NCBI RefSeq assembly: GCF_004022425.1
Contig: NZ_RBZY01000009.1
Span: 1-64,000 of the forward strand
Direction: 5' to 3'
From: Microbacterium enclense
Lineage (GTDB): Bacteria > Actinomycetota > Actinomycetes > Actinomycetales > Microbacteriaceae
DNA: 64,000 nt
Shown here: positions 9,781-19,383 of the stretch, piece after piece
Numbering within the stretch: position 1 is the first letter of the stretch
How the letters are laid out: each line of letters begins with the position of its first letter
Translations under genes and position numbers: made by a program
The notes under the pieces: model-generated
What the model was told of the DNA's origin: nothing
Seen by the model: the letters and a program-made list of their open reading frames with translations, nothing else
Database searches by the model: none

Positions 9781-11523
9781 TCAGGACGTTGCGGTGTCGA
9801 CGTCGGCGCGGACTTCGTCGGGAAGCCGCTCGAGCGGCTGCGTCGTGATGAGCGCGTGTTCGCTGGCATCCCGTCGCTCGGCGAGCGGCAAGGACACACG
9901 GAACGTGGCACCACCGCCGGGTGTGTCGAACACCTCGACGGTTCCGTGCAGAAGGTCGACGATGGATGCCACGATCGACAGGCCGAGTCCGGACCCGCCG
10001 GTCTCGCGCGTGCGCGAGGTATCGGCGCGCCAGAAGCGCTGGAAGATCTGCTCGCGGATCTGCTCGGGCACGCCCTCGCCGTGGTCGATGACTTCGATCC
10101 AGCCCATGTCGCTTCCGGCATCCACTCCGACCCGCAGGTCGATCGGGGAGTCGTCCGGAGTGAATCGTCGGGCGTTGCCGAGCAGATTGGCGACCACCTG
10201 CCGGACGCGGTTCTCGTCGCCGAGGACGATCGGAGCGAGGCGGGCGGCCCGGCGGGGGCGCGTCGTGGTCTCAGCGGCGGTTCCGGAGGCATTCCCCACC
10301 TCGCCCGAGGCGGGGTCGGCGGCCGTCTCCCGCCTGCGGCGCAGCCGTGACAGCGTTGCACCGGCGATCGCCATCGCGGAGGTGGTCGGGGCGCTCCGTC
10401 GCCGGCCCGACGAGGACGAGGGGTCCTCGGCAGTGGGCTCCGCGTCGAGCGTCATCACCGGCAGCACGATGGCGGCGCGGCTCGTGGTGTCGTCGACCGT
10501 CACCTCGCGCTGCGGGGACGTGACACGCAGGTCGAGCGCGGCATCCCTCGCGATCGGACGCAGATCGAGGGCGGTGATCGCCACGTCGCGTCGCTCGTCG
10601 AGGCGTGCGAGGGCGAGGAGGTCCTCCACCAGCGCGCCCATCCGGATCGCTTCTTTCTCGATGCGCTCCATCGCCTGGGCGACGTCTTCATCGGAGCGGA
10701 TCGCTCCCATGCGGTAGAGCTCGGCGTACCCGCGCATCGTCACGAGCGGAGTGCGCAGTTCGTGGCTCGCGTCACCGATGAAGCGGCGCATCTGCCGCAC
10801 CGTGGCATCCCGTTGATTGAGGGCGCCGTCGATGCGGGCGAGCATGGCGTTGATGGCCGCCTTGAGCCGGCCCACCTCGGTGTCGGGGACGATATCGGTC
10901 AGGCGCTGACTGAAGTCGCCCGCGGCGATGTCCATCGCCGTCGTCTCGACCTGGCCGAGGCTGCGGAAGGTCAGTGTCACCAGGGCGCGGGTCAGTAGGG
11001 CGCTGGCGATGAGGATCAGCAGCGCGACGAAACCGTAGATGCCGACGTAGGCCGCGACGATCCGGTCGGTCGGGGCGAGAGGTTGCACGACCATCTGCGT
11101 GTAGATGCCGTTGTTCCCCGGCACCTGGAGCAGCCCCACGCGTGCGAGGAAGTGCTGACCCGAGACCGGGTCGTCGAGTTCGATGCGGCGATCGACCTGG
11201 CTGTAGGTCTGCTCGACCGTGAAGGCCTCGGGCAGCTCGGGCACGGTCTTCATGGACGTGCCGTTGTAGAAGGCCACGCGCTGGCCGTCGGGTCCGTACA
11301 CCACCACCATCGACCCGATCTGCGGGGCGTTGTCGACCTGCGTGAAGGTCAGCTGACCGTCGACGTCGTTCGTCACGAAGATGCTGTTGGCGATGTTGCC
11401 CGCCGCCTGCTGGCCGAGCTGCTCATCGAGGTTGTTGATGAGCGTCGTGCGCAGGAACACCAGCGTGCCGATGCCGGCAGCGATGAGTCCGACGGCGAGC
11501 AGCGTCACCGTGACGCCGGTCAC
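9781..11523 (-). CDS. sensor histidine kinase
   Basis: This membrane kinase is paired with the response regulator upstream. In the 580-residue form it has a transmembrane helix at about 5-25, an extracytoplasmic sensor region of about 130 residues, a second helix at 157-179, HAMP at about 180-232, the phospho-acceptor His in GDASHELRTPL (His 254), N-box VANLLGNARRFTP, and G boxes IEVIDHGEGVP and GSGLGLSIV. A low-complexity insert of roughly 85 residues (about 346-432, rich in Ser, Arg and Thr) splits the ATPase domain just before the N-box. GTG 11523 is the first canonical start, but the frame stays open upstream and reads WWRRLSLRTK, typical of this family. A CTG at 11583, preceded by GGGAGAG, may be the true start (600 residues). 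Confidence 0.9.
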   Translation of the reverse strand: MTGVTVTLLAVGLIAAGIGTLVFLRTTLINNLDEQLGQQAAGNIANSIFVTNDVDGQLTFTQVDNAPQIGSMVVVYGPDGQRVAFYNGTSMKTVPELPEAFTVEQTYSQVDRRIELDDPVSGQHFLARVGLLQVPGNNGIYTQMVVQPLAPTDRIVAAYVGIYGFVALLILIASALLTRALVTLTFRSLGQVETTAMDIAAGDFSQRLTDIVPDTEVGRLKAAINAMLARIDGALNQRDATVRQMRRFIGDASHELRTPLVTMRGYAELYRMGAIRSDEDVAQAMERIEKEAIRMGALVEDLLALARLDERRDVAITALDLRPIARDAALDLRVTSPQREVTVDDTTSRAAIVLPVMTLDAEPTAEDPSSSSGRRRSAPTTSAMAIAGATLSRLRRRRETAADPASGEVGNASGTAAETTTRPRRAARLAPIVLGDENRVRQVVANLLGNARRFTPDDSPIDLRVGVDAGSDMGWIEVIDHGEGVPEQIREQIFQRFWRADTSRTRETGGSGLGLSIVASIVDLLHGTVEVFDTPGGGATFRVSLPLAERRDASEHALITTQPLERLPDEVRADVDTATS

Positions 11524-11597
11524 CTTCGTGCGGAGGCTGAGCCGGCGCCACCAGTGCGTCAGGGCATCGTCGGTGTTCTCCAGGATGGCTCTCCCGC

Positions 11598-12290
11598 TCA
11601 GGCGGTCTTGCCGGACTTCAGCATGTAGCCGAAGCCTCGCTTGGTCTGGATCAGGGGCTCGGACGAGTGCGGGTCGATCTTCCGACGCAGGTACGAGATG
11701 TAGCTCTCGACGATGCCGGCATCCCCGTTGAAGTCGTACTCCCAGACGTGATCCAGGATCTGCGCCTTCGACAGCACACGGTTCGGGTTGAGCATCAGGT
11801 AGCGCAGGAGCTTGAACTCGGTGGGGCTGAGGTCGATCGAGACGTCGCCGACGCTGACGTCGTGCGTGTCCTGGTCCATCGTGAGCTCGCCCGTGCGGAT
11901 GACCGACTCCTCGTCGGCCTGCATCGTGCGGCGAAGGATCGCCTGGATGCGCGCGACGATCTCATCGAGGCTGAAAGGCTTCGTGACGTAGTCGTCGCCG
12001 CCGGCGTTCAGGCCGGTGATCTTGTCCTCCGTCTCGTCCTTCGCGGTGAGGAAGAGGATCGGGGCGGTGTACCCCGCCCCGCGCAGACGCTTGGTCACGC
12101 TGAACCCGTTCATGTCGGGCAGCATCACGTCCAGCACGATCAGGTCGGGTTCCTCCTCGAGGACCGCCGAGATGGTCTGGGCGCCATTTGCGACGGCTCG
12201 GACCTGGAATCCGGCGAATCGCAGGCTCGTGATGAGCAGGTCGCGGATGTTGGGTTCGTCGTCCACGACGAGGATGCGCGGTGCTGTCAT
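11598..12290 (-). CDS. OmpR-family response regulator
   Basis: The 230-residue regulator has a receiver domain with the acidic pair in VVDDEPN, the phospho-acceptor Asp in VLDVMLPDMNG, Thr in FLTAKDE and Lys in VTKPFSL. A winged-helix DNA-binding domain follows (LSPTEFKLLRYLMLN, GYMLKSG at the end). It resembles the TcrX/TrcR group of Actinobacteria. The kinase gene lies immediately downstream in the same operon. The ATG is preceded by GATAAT at six bases and no ribosome site, so the operon message is probably leaderless. The signal sensed is unknown. Confidence 0.93.
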   Translation of the reverse strand: MTAPRILVVDDEPNIRDLLITSLRFAGFQVRAVANGAQTISAVLEEEPDLIVLDVMLPDMNGFSVTKRLRGAGYTAPILFLTAKDETEDKITGLNAGGDDYVTKPFSLDEIVARIQAILRRTMQADEESVIRTGELTMDQDTHDVSVGDVSIDLSPTEFKLLRYLMLNPNRVLSKAQILDHVWEYDFNGDAGIVESYISYLRRKIDPHSSEPLIQTKRGFGYMLKSGKTA

Positions 12291-12296
12291 GCGCCC

Positions 12297-12302
12297 ATTA
12301 TC
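12297..12302 (-). promoter_or_regulatory. -10 box of the two-component operon
   Basis: On the minus strand GATAAT ends six bases before the regulator ATG, at the leaderless spacing. Confidence 0.45.
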
Positions 12303-12359
12303 GTGACTCCACTCAAGGAACCGCTGGATATCGCGAGAAACGCCGCGTGCTGATACGAC

Positions 12360-14009
12360 TCAGGCGGCCGCGGCGCCGATCCCCTCGGCATCCAGGATCG
12401 TGTACGCGTAGCCCTGCTCGGCGAGGAAGCGCTGGCGGTTCTGCGCGAAATCCTGGTCGACCGTGTCGCGCGCGATGAGCGTATAGAAGCTCGCGGTGTG
12501 GCCCGACTGCTTCGGCCGCAGCAGACGCCCGAGTCGCTGCGCCTCCTCCTGGCGCGACCCGAACGAACCCGACACCTGGACGGCGACCGAGGCCTCGGGA
12601 AGGTCGACCGAGAAGTTGGCGACCTTGGAGACCACCAGCAGCGTGATCGCGCCCTCGCGGAACGCCTGGAACAATTCCTCGCGCTCGGCGACCGGGGTCG
12701 CTCCGGTGATCTTCGGAGCGTGGAGTGCCTCGGCGAGCTCGTCGATCTGATCGAGGTACTGCCCGATCACCAGGACGCGTTCGCCCGGATGCCGATCGAC
12801 CAGGCGCTTGACGACGTCGATCTTGGCCGGCGCGGTGGCGGCGAGACGATAGCGTTCCTCGTCGGCGGCGGCGGCGTACTCGAGGCGTTCGTCGGCGGGG
12901 AGATCGATGCGCACCTCGTAGCACGCAGCTGGGGAGATGAAGCCCTGGGCCTCGATCTCCTTCCACGGCGCATCGAACCGCTTGGGTCCGATGAGGCTGA
13001 AGACGTCGCCCTCTCGGCCGTCCTCGCGTACGAGGGTCGCGGTGAGCCCGAGGCGGCGACGCGCCTGCAGGTCGGCGGTGAGCTTGAACACCGGCGCGGG
13101 AAGCAGGTGGACCTCGTCATAGAGGACGAGTCCCCAGTCGAGCGCGTCGAGGAGAGCCAGGTGGGCATAGGTGCCGCCGCGCTTGGCGGTCAGGATCTGG
13201 TACGTCGCGATCGTGACCGGCTTGATCTCCTTGGACTGACCGGAGTACTCGCCGATCTCCTCGGGAGTCAGGCTCGTGCGGCGGAGCAGCTCGTCACGCC
13301 ACTGACGAGCGCTGACGGTGTTGGTCACCAGGATGAGGGTCGTCGTGCGCGTCTGGGCCATGGCCCCCGCCCCGACGAGGGTCTTCCCCGCGCCGCACGG
13401 AAGCACCACCACACCCGAGCCGCCCTCGGAGAAGGACTCCACCGCTTGCCGCTGGTACGGACGCAGCTGCCAGTCGTCCTCCGCGAGATCGATGGGGTGG
13501 GGCGTCCCGGGCGTGTAGCCGGCGAGATCCTCGGCCGGCCATCCGATCTTCAGCAGCTCCTGCTTGATGTGCCCGCGCGCCCACGCGTCGACCGTGAAGC
13601 TGTCGGGGGTGGGGTGGCCGATCAGCAGCGGCGAGATGCGCTTGTTGCGCGAGACCTCGCCGAGGACGGCGGGGTCGGTCGAGCGCAGCACGAGCGCACC
13701 CTCGTCGTCGCGCTCGATGACCAGACGACCGTATCGGCCGACCGTCTCGCGGATGTCGGTGCTCACCGACGCCGGGACGGGGAAGCGCGACCAGGTGTCG
13801 AGGGTCTGCAGCATCGCGTCGGCGTCGTGACCGGCGGCGCGGGCGTTCCAGAGCCCGAGCCGCGTGATGCGGTACGTGTGGATGTGCTCCGGCGCGCGTT
13901 CGAGCTCGGCGAAGACCGCGAGCTCGTGCCGCGCCGTCTCCGCATCGGGATGCGCGACTTCGAGGAGCACCGTGCGGTCGCTCTGGACGATGAGGGGGCC
14001 GTCAGCCAT
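12360..14009 (-). CDS. XPB-type DNA repair helicase
   Basis: This 549-residue SF2 helicase is the bacterial homologue of eukaryotic and archaeal XPB/Rad25, a 3'-5' translocase implicated in nucleotide excision repair. Walker A is VLPCGAGKTLVGA, motif II is YDEVHLLPA (DEVH), and motif VI is QEEAQRLGRLLRPKQSG. The N-terminal damage-recognition-like domain precedes the RecA folds, and the order and length match actinobacterial XPB. A TAGAAT lies eight bases before the ATG. It is followed on the same strand by no further gene, while its partner, the helicase-associated protein, lies just upstream. Confidence 0.93.
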   Translation of the reverse strand: MADGPLIVQSDRTVLLEVAHPDAETARHELAVFAELERAPEHIHTYRITRLGLWNARAAGHDADAMLQTLDTWSRFPVPASVSTDIRETVGRYGRLVIERDDEGALVLRSTDPAVLGEVSRNKRISPLLIGHPTPDSFTVDAWARGHIKQELLKIGWPAEDLAGYTPGTPHPIDLAEDDWQLRPYQRQAVESFSEGGSGVVVLPCGAGKTLVGAGAMAQTRTTTLILVTNTVSARQWRDELLRRTSLTPEEIGEYSGQSKEIKPVTIATYQILTAKRGGTYAHLALLDALDWGLVLYDEVHLLPAPVFKLTADLQARRRLGLTATLVREDGREGDVFSLIGPKRFDAPWKEIEAQGFISPAACYEVRIDLPADERLEYAAAADEERYRLAATAPAKIDVVKRLVDRHPGERVLVIGQYLDQIDELAEALHAPKITGATPVAEREELFQAFREGAITLLVVSKVANFSVDLPEASVAVQVSGSFGSRQEEAQRLGRLLRPKQSGHTASFYTLIARDTVDQDFAQNRQRFLAEQGYAYTILDAEGIGAAAA

Positions 14010-14057
14010 AGCGTTCGATTCTACCGGTGCGTCGAGGCGGGCGTCGTCGGTCGGTGC

Positions 14058-15779
14058 TCAGGAAGCAGGGCTGACCGAATCGATGTGCGACAGCGGCAGC
14101 GTCCGCTCGACGTCCGCCGCACGATCGCGCCCGCGTAGGCGTCCCCCCCCGAGACCGGTCGCCTCCAGCCGGAACACGCGGGCCGAGCCGTCCGGAAGGC
14201 GCACGGTCACGTCCACCAGCGCGCGGGCCCGCACCGCCTGGTCGAGCTCGCGTTCGAGCCAGGCGGCATCCGAATCCTCGCCTCCGGCCCGCAGGCGCGC
14301 GATGAGCGGCGCGTAGACGTCGTCGGGAGAGTCGAGGGTCTCGGTCGTAGCCATCCGCGCACGTTCGACCGTGCGCGGGCGTCCGTCCTCGTCGACGGCC
14401 ACCGCCGGGTAGCGGGCGTCGGTCAGCGCCCAGAACACGACATCGGCGGCGACGTGGGTGATCAGTTCGTCCCCGGAGCGGCTGAGTGCGACCGATCGCA
14501 GGGACGTGTCGACTTCCATCGCGCGGCGCAGCGTCTGGTCGTCCGTGCGGACGGTGGTGAGACCGGATGCCGTGTCGGCGGTGACGCGGACGCGCCCGTG
14601 CTCCGCCGAGGTGCGCTCGATGACGTAGGCGAGGGGTTGCGGAAGGCCCGTGAGAGAGATGCCGCTGAGGAACTCCCGCAGGCTGTCGGCGGTCTCGCCG
14701 GCCGTGATGGACGCGCCGATGGTGGCCGCGCTGAAGCGATAGCTCGACGCCTGCGCGCGCGACTCGCGTGCCGCCATGCCGCGGAGGCGCACGTCGAGGT
14801 GCGGCGCCAACGGTCCGGGGGCGATCGCGGTGAGGTCGTTCTGCAGGTACACCTTGTCGACCTCGGGGGGAAGCAGGTCGCGCAGCGCCGAGGTGTCCAC
14901 ATCGCCGCCCTCCGCGAGCCCGCGACCCCAGGCGGGCACCGCACCGTGCGCGTCGAGCAGGCCCCACGCGCGCAGGCGATGCGTCCAGCGGGCGGCACGC
15001 TCGGGCCCGGCGGGATCGAACGGCGTGGCCCCGGCCCAGGTGGGCTGCGGCATCCATCCACCCGCGGGGGTGCGGTAGGCGCGAGGGAGTGCGTCGCGCA
15101 GCGCCCGGGCGGTCGTGGCCCAGCGTTCCAGGGTGGGCAGCCGCAACCACGTGCGTCCGGCGGCGGTCACGAGCCAGGCGCGGCCGGTGGAGCCGAGCAG
15201 ACCGGTCCGGGCACCCAGACCGACCAACAAGTCGGCTTCCTCGGGGGTGGGGGTGGCCCCGGCCTCGACGAGGCGGCGTCGCTCACTCGCTCCGAGCGAC
15301 CCCGAACCGATCCGACCGAGCGGCGAATCCAGGGTCAGAAGAAGGACGTCGGCGAGAGCCGCGGCGCTCGTGAACGCTGATTCGGCCGCCGCCGCGTCAT
15401 CCGATGCCCTCGGCGCGGGCTCCGTCGGCGTCGGTGCGAGACCATCGGGCATCGCGTCGCGGACGACGGCCGCGACGGCCGCGTACGCCCGACCGTCGTC
15501 GCCCACGAGGCCGCGAGTGTGAAGCGCATCGCGGATGCCACCGGTGGCGGGGATGCCGTCGGCCGTGGCCGCGACGAGGGCCTCGGCTTCGGCGCGGTCG
15601 AGGAGCGGCAGCGCGCGGGCGATCGACGCGGGGTCGAGGAGGGCATCGGCGGCGTCGAACATGTCGCGCCAGGTCGCCGAGGCCGACACATGGCGCTCGG
15701 AGAGGAGGCGGGCCAGCGACTCGTCGTCGAACGCGCTCAGCGAGACCGCCAGCGCACGTTGGTCGGAGGTCTCGGGCAC
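14058..15779 (-). CDS. helicase-associated domain protein
   Basis: This 573-residue protein belongs to the actinobacterial family annotated as helicase-associated or helicase C-terminal domain 3, encoded next to XPB in many Actinobacteria. No Walker motifs are present. The N-terminal half consists of winged-helix-like segments, and the C-terminal third (VVFWALTDARYPAVAVDEDGR onward) ends in a short beta-rich module. The GTG start lies one base after the stop of the upstream small membrane gene, and the XPB gene follows 48 bases downstream, so the three genes are probably one operon. A role as an XPB cofactor is inferred from this context. Confidence 0.8.
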   Translation of the reverse strand: MPETSDQRALAVSLSAFDDESLARLLSERHVSASATWRDMFDAADALLDPASIARALPLLDRAEAEALVAATADGIPATGGIRDALHTRGLVGDDGRAYAAVAAVVRDAMPDGLAPTPTEPAPRASDDAAAAESAFTSAAALADVLLLTLDSPLGRIGSGSLGASERRRLVEAGATPTPEEADLLVGLGARTGLLGSTGRAWLVTAAGRTWLRLPTLERWATTARALRDALPRAYRTPAGGWMPQPTWAGATPFDPAGPERAARWTHRLRAWGLLDAHGAVPAWGRGLAEGGDVDTSALRDLLPPEVDKVYLQNDLTAIAPGPLAPHLDVRLRGMAARESRAQASSYRFSAATIGASITAGETADSLREFLSGISLTGLPQPLAYVIERTSAEHGRVRVTADTASGLTTVRTDDQTLRRAMEVDTSLRSVALSRSGDELITHVAADVVFWALTDARYPAVAVDEDGRPRTVERARMATTETLDSPDDVYAPLIARLRAGGEDSDAAWLERELDQAVRARALVDVTVRLPDGSARVFRLEATGLGGGRLRGRDRAADVERTLPLSHIDSVSPAS

Positions 15780-15780
15780 G

Positions 15781-16047
15781 TCAGCGTCCCTTGTTCGCGC
15801 GTGCCCTTCGCACGAAGCTCATGATGAGCACCGCGACGAGGCACGCGAAGGCCACGGGAGGCGCGATGTAGACGAGGACCCCGATCGTCGGCCACACGCC
15901 CGCGCCCATGTCGGCTCCGGCGGTGGACCCGATGATGATCGCGAAGAAGCAGACGACCGACAGGACCAGCAGACCGATCGACATGAAGGCGAGGATCCGG
16001 TCGATGCGACGGATCGGGACGTCGCCGTCGGGGGTGCGCGTGCTCAT
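15781..16047 (-). CDS. small two-helix membrane protein
   Basis: The 88-residue protein has a short charged N-terminus (MSTRTPDGDVPIRRIDR) and two transmembrane helices at about 18-40 and 53-77, ending in a basic RRARANKGR tail. No family function is known to me. ATG 16047 was chosen over upstream starts because a TAGGCT -10 box ends seven bases before it. It is directly upstream of the helicase-associated gene, with one base between, so it leads that operon. Confidence 0.65.
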   Translation of the reverse strand: MSTRTPDGDVPIRRIDRILAFMSIGLLVLSVVCFFAIIIGSTAGADMGAGVWPTIGVLVYIAPPVAFACLVAVLIMSFVRRARANKGR

Positions 16048-16054
16048 CGTCGTC

Positions 16055-16060
16055 AGCCTA
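16055..16060 (-). promoter_or_regulatory. -10 box of the XPB operon
   Basis: TAGGCT on the minus strand ends seven bases before ATG 16047, consistent with a leaderless message. Confidence 0.45.
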
Positions 16061-16153
16061 CTGCCTGCCGGCCGTGGCGTAGGCTGAGGGGCCGGGATCC
16101 GATCGGGTCCCGCGTTCCGCCGCGCAATCGCGCACTCATCCAGCGAGGTGTCC

Positions 16154-16537
16154 ATGCCCACCGGCAAGGTCAGGTTCTACGACGACGAGAAGGGCTTCGG
16201 CTTCATCACGACCGATGACGGCCAGGACGTGTTCCTGCACGCCACAGCCCTGCCCGCCGGGACCCCCGGGCCCAAGGCCGGTACACGTCTGGAGTTCGGT
16301 GTGGCCGATGGCAAGCGCGGTCTGCAGGCTCTCTCGGTGCGCGTCGTCGAGGCCCCCGTAAGCATGGCCAAGCGTTCTCGCAAGCCCGCCGACGACATGG
16401 CCATCATCGTCGAAGACCTCGTCAAGCTCCTCGACGGCATCGGTGGCGACCTGCGCCGCGGCCGCTACCCCAGCGGACCCCACGCGAAGAAGATCGCCGC
16501 GGTCCTGCGCAAGGTCGCCGATGACTTCGAAGCCTGA
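16154..16537 (+). CDS. cold-shock protein with C-terminal extension
   Basis: This 127-residue protein is almost twice the normal CspA length. Residues 1-66 form a cold-shock domain with RNP1 KGFGFI and RNP2 VFLHATAL. Residues 75-127 form a separate helical extension (RKPADDMAIIVEDLVKLLD, then SGPHAKKIAAVLRKVADD). The role of the extension is unknown; dimerisation or protein contact is possible. ATG 16154 has GCGAGG seven bases upstream. Its 3' end overlaps the DUF3027 gene by 17 bases, so the two are translationally coupled. Confidence 0.9.
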   Translation: MPTGKVRFYDDEKGFGFITTDDGQDVFLHATALPAGTPGPKAGTRLEFGVADGKRGLQALSVRVVEAPVSMAKRSRKPADDMAIIVEDLVKLLDGIGGDLRRGRYPSGPHAKKIAAVLRKVADDFEA

Positions 16538-17138
16538 GCCCGTCGCCGACGAGCGCCTGCTCCACGCTCACGACCTCGCGCTGGCGGCGCTGCACGAGAT
16601 CACCCCGGCCGACACGGTCGGCCCCGCGGCCGGTCACGTCGTCGAGGCGGACGACGTGGTCTCGCTGCGGTTCCATACGCGCCTGGCCGGCTACCCCGGG
16701 TGGCACTGGACGGTGACCGTCGCGGTCGTCGCCGACGCCGAGCCGACCGTGCTCGAGACCGAGCTGCTGCCGGGTGACGGCGCGCTGCTGGCACCGGACT
16801 GGGTCCCGTGGGCGAAGCGCCTCGCCGAGTACCAGGCCGGTCAGGCCGCCGCCGCGGCGGGCGATGCGCCGGACGACGAGGACGATCTCGACGATGACGA
16901 CGATCGCGACGACGATCTCGACGAGGACGACGACGCCGAGGACGACCTCGACGACGATGACGACGACGAGCCGAAGGCGCGGCTGCACGCCGGCGACCTC
17001 GACGGCGTCGACATCGACGAGCTGGACGAATCCGCTGAGGATTCCGACGACGACGACGATGACGCGGACGATGACGGAGATGACGCGGACGACGAGGGTG
17101 CCGCGGCCGACGACGACGAGCACGAGCGCAGTTACTGA
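16521..17138 (+). CDS. DUF3027 protein with Asp-rich tail
   Basis: The 205-residue protein begins with the actinobacterial DUF3027 domain (LAGYPGWHWTVTVAVV, then VPWAKRLAEYQ, to about residue 105). The rest is an extremely acidic tail made mostly of Asp with some Glu and Ala, in two blocks split by KARLHAGDLDGVDIDELDE. Such tails can mimic nucleic acid or bind basic proteins; here that is inference. It starts inside the upstream cold-shock gene, suggesting joint function of an RNA or DNA chaperone and an acidic partner. Confidence 0.85.
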   Translation: MTSKPEPVADERLLHAHDLALAALHEITPADTVGPAAGHVVEADDVVSLRFHTRLAGYPGWHWTVTVAVVADAEPTVLETELLPGDGALLAPDWVPWAKRLAEYQAGQAAAAAGDAPDDEDDLDDDDDRDDDLDEDDDAEDDLDDDDDDEPKARLHAGDLDGVDIDELDESAEDSDDDDDDADDDGDDADDEGAAADDDEHERSY

Positions 17139-17184
17139 GCGACCCGGCTCCGGTGCAGGCCTCCTTCGACGCCCCGCGAACGAC

Positions 17185-17217
17185 GGAAGCCGCCCCGCTC
17201 GCGGTGGGACGGCTTCC
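17185..17217. terminator. bidirectional hairpin
   Basis: GGAAGCCG and CGGCTTCC, extended by CCC/GGG after one mismatch, form a hairpin between the convergent DUF3027 and serC genes. Confidence 0.55.
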
Positions 17218-17231
17218 GATCGGCGCGGGAC

Positions 17232-18365
<1,134 letters not shown>

Positions 18366-18410
18366 GGGCGGGGGTCGGATGCGCCCGGCGCGTGTGTCGG
18401 AGGGGGTCGG

Positions 18411-18416
18411 TAGGCT
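18411..18416 (+). promoter_or_regulatory. -10 box of the DtxR-type regulator
   Basis: TAGGCT lies 33 bases before the ATG at 18450 and leaves a short leader. A -35 element is not clear. Confidence 0.4.
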
Positions 18417-18449
18417 GGAAGCACCGCCACAGAGCCCGAGGACTGCTGA

Positions 18450-19148
18450 ATGACCGATCTCATCGACACCACCGAGATGTACCTGCGCACGATCCTCGAG
18501 CTCGAGGAAGAGAACATCGTTCCTCTTCGCGCCCGCATCTCGGAGCGCCTCGGTCACTCCGGCCCGACCGTCTCGCAGACGGTGGGCCGTATGGAGCGAG
18601 ACGGCCTCGTCGTCGTCTCCGAAGACCGCCGCCTCGAGCTCACCGATGACGGCCGGCAGAAGGCCGTCGACGTCATGCGGAAGCATCGTCTCGCGGAACG
18701 CCTGTTGAGCGACGTCATCGGTCTCGACTGGGCGTACGTGCACGACGAGGCCTGCCGCTGGGAGCACGTCATGAGCGAGCAGGTCGAGCGTCGCCTGGTC
18801 GAACTGCTCGGACACCCCACCGAGTCGCCCTACGGCAACCCCATCCCGGGGCTCGATCAGCTCGGCGACGTCGCGAGCGTCACTTTCGAAGAGGGCGTCG
18901 TTGGGCTGGTCCGCAAGCTCACGGATGCCGGGGGTCCGATCTCGGGCACCGTTCGACGTCTCGCCGAACCGGCGCAGGTCGACCCCGAGCTCCTGCAGCA
19001 GCTGAAGGCGGCGGGCGTTCTTCCCGGTGCGCGGGGCAGCTATCGCTTCAACGAGGGCTACGTCCTCGTCGAGATGGACGGGGTCGACGAGGGGCTCGAG
19101 CTGCCCGTCGAGGTCGCCTCGCACATCTTCCTCGTCGCCGAGGCGTGA
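18450..19148 (+). CDS. iron-dependent DtxR/IdeR-type repressor
   Basis: The 232-residue regulator has the DtxR winged helix (LRARISERLGHSGPTVSQ) and a dimerisation/metal domain with HDEACRWEHVMSEQVE. The Cys, Glu and His of CRWEH correspond to the ancillary metal-site residues of DtxR and IdeR (manganese-type MntR has no Cys there), so iron sensing is likely. A C-terminal SH3-like domain is present (about 150-232). In the family, ferrous iron triggers binding to operators of siderophore and iron-storage genes. No such operator is evident here. It diverges from serC. Confidence 0.93.
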   Translation: MTDLIDTTEMYLRTILELEEENIVPLRARISERLGHSGPTVSQTVGRMERDGLVVVSEDRRLELTDDGRQKAVDVMRKHRLAERLLSDVIGLDWAYVHDEACRWEHVMSEQVERRLVELLGHPTESPYGNPIPGLDQLGDVASVTFEEGVVGLVRKLTDAGGPISGTVRRLAEPAQVDPELLQQLKAAGVLPGARGSYRFNEGYVLVEMDGVDEGLELPVEVASHIFLVAEA

Positions 19149-19204
19149 TGCCCGCTCGTGCGTCGTCGTATCCGGGACATCCTCTGTACGGCACGTCTCC
19201 AGGC

Positions 19205-19233
19205 GTGACAGTTTCGTTATCTTCGGGTAGCCT
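19205..19233 (+). promoter_or_regulatory. promoter of the M23 peptidase
   Basis: GTGACA (19205-19210), 17 bases, TAGCCT (19228-19233). The predicted start near 19240 gives a leader of about 145 bases. Confidence 0.65.
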
Positions 19234-19238
19234 CTGAA

Positions 19239-19383
19239 GGTCCACAGGCGAGAAGCCCGCCGTCGGACCCCTCGCGGTTTGCCTCACCGGCTCGTCGTCC
19301 GCAGAGGGTGAAGCCCGCACATCGTGCCCCCAAAATCGAGTGCTGACGAGCCAGCGTGGAAACGCAGAGGCGCCGGAGGAAAC
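19239..19383 (+). ncRNA. structured 5' leader of the M23 peptidase
   Basis: The leader can fold into several perfect helices: GGTCC (19239) with GGACC (19265); GGCTCGTC (19289) with GACGAGCC (19345), enclosing GGG-TGAAG-CCC and GCAC-ATC-GTGC hairpins; and GCGT-GGAA-ACGC (19354-19365) just before the ribosome site GGAGGA. This looks like a cis-regulatory RNA. It lacks the conserved blocks of the c-di-AMP (ydaO) riboswitch that often precedes cell-wall hydrolases in Actinobacteria, so I leave it unnamed. Confidence 0.4.

Noticed and set aside
14139-14152. C-rich homopolymer in the helicase-associated gene as a phase-variation tract
   Set aside because: It falls in-frame in a Gly-rich stretch and the gene is open throughout; no sign of switching, although a run of this length is prone to sequencing error.
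19239-19383. c-di-AMP (ydaO) or c-di-GMP riboswitch in the M23 leader
   Set aside because: The conserved ydaO blocks and pseudoknot sequences are absent. The GGCAAACC-like string appears only on the wrong strand. Kept as an unnamed structured leader.
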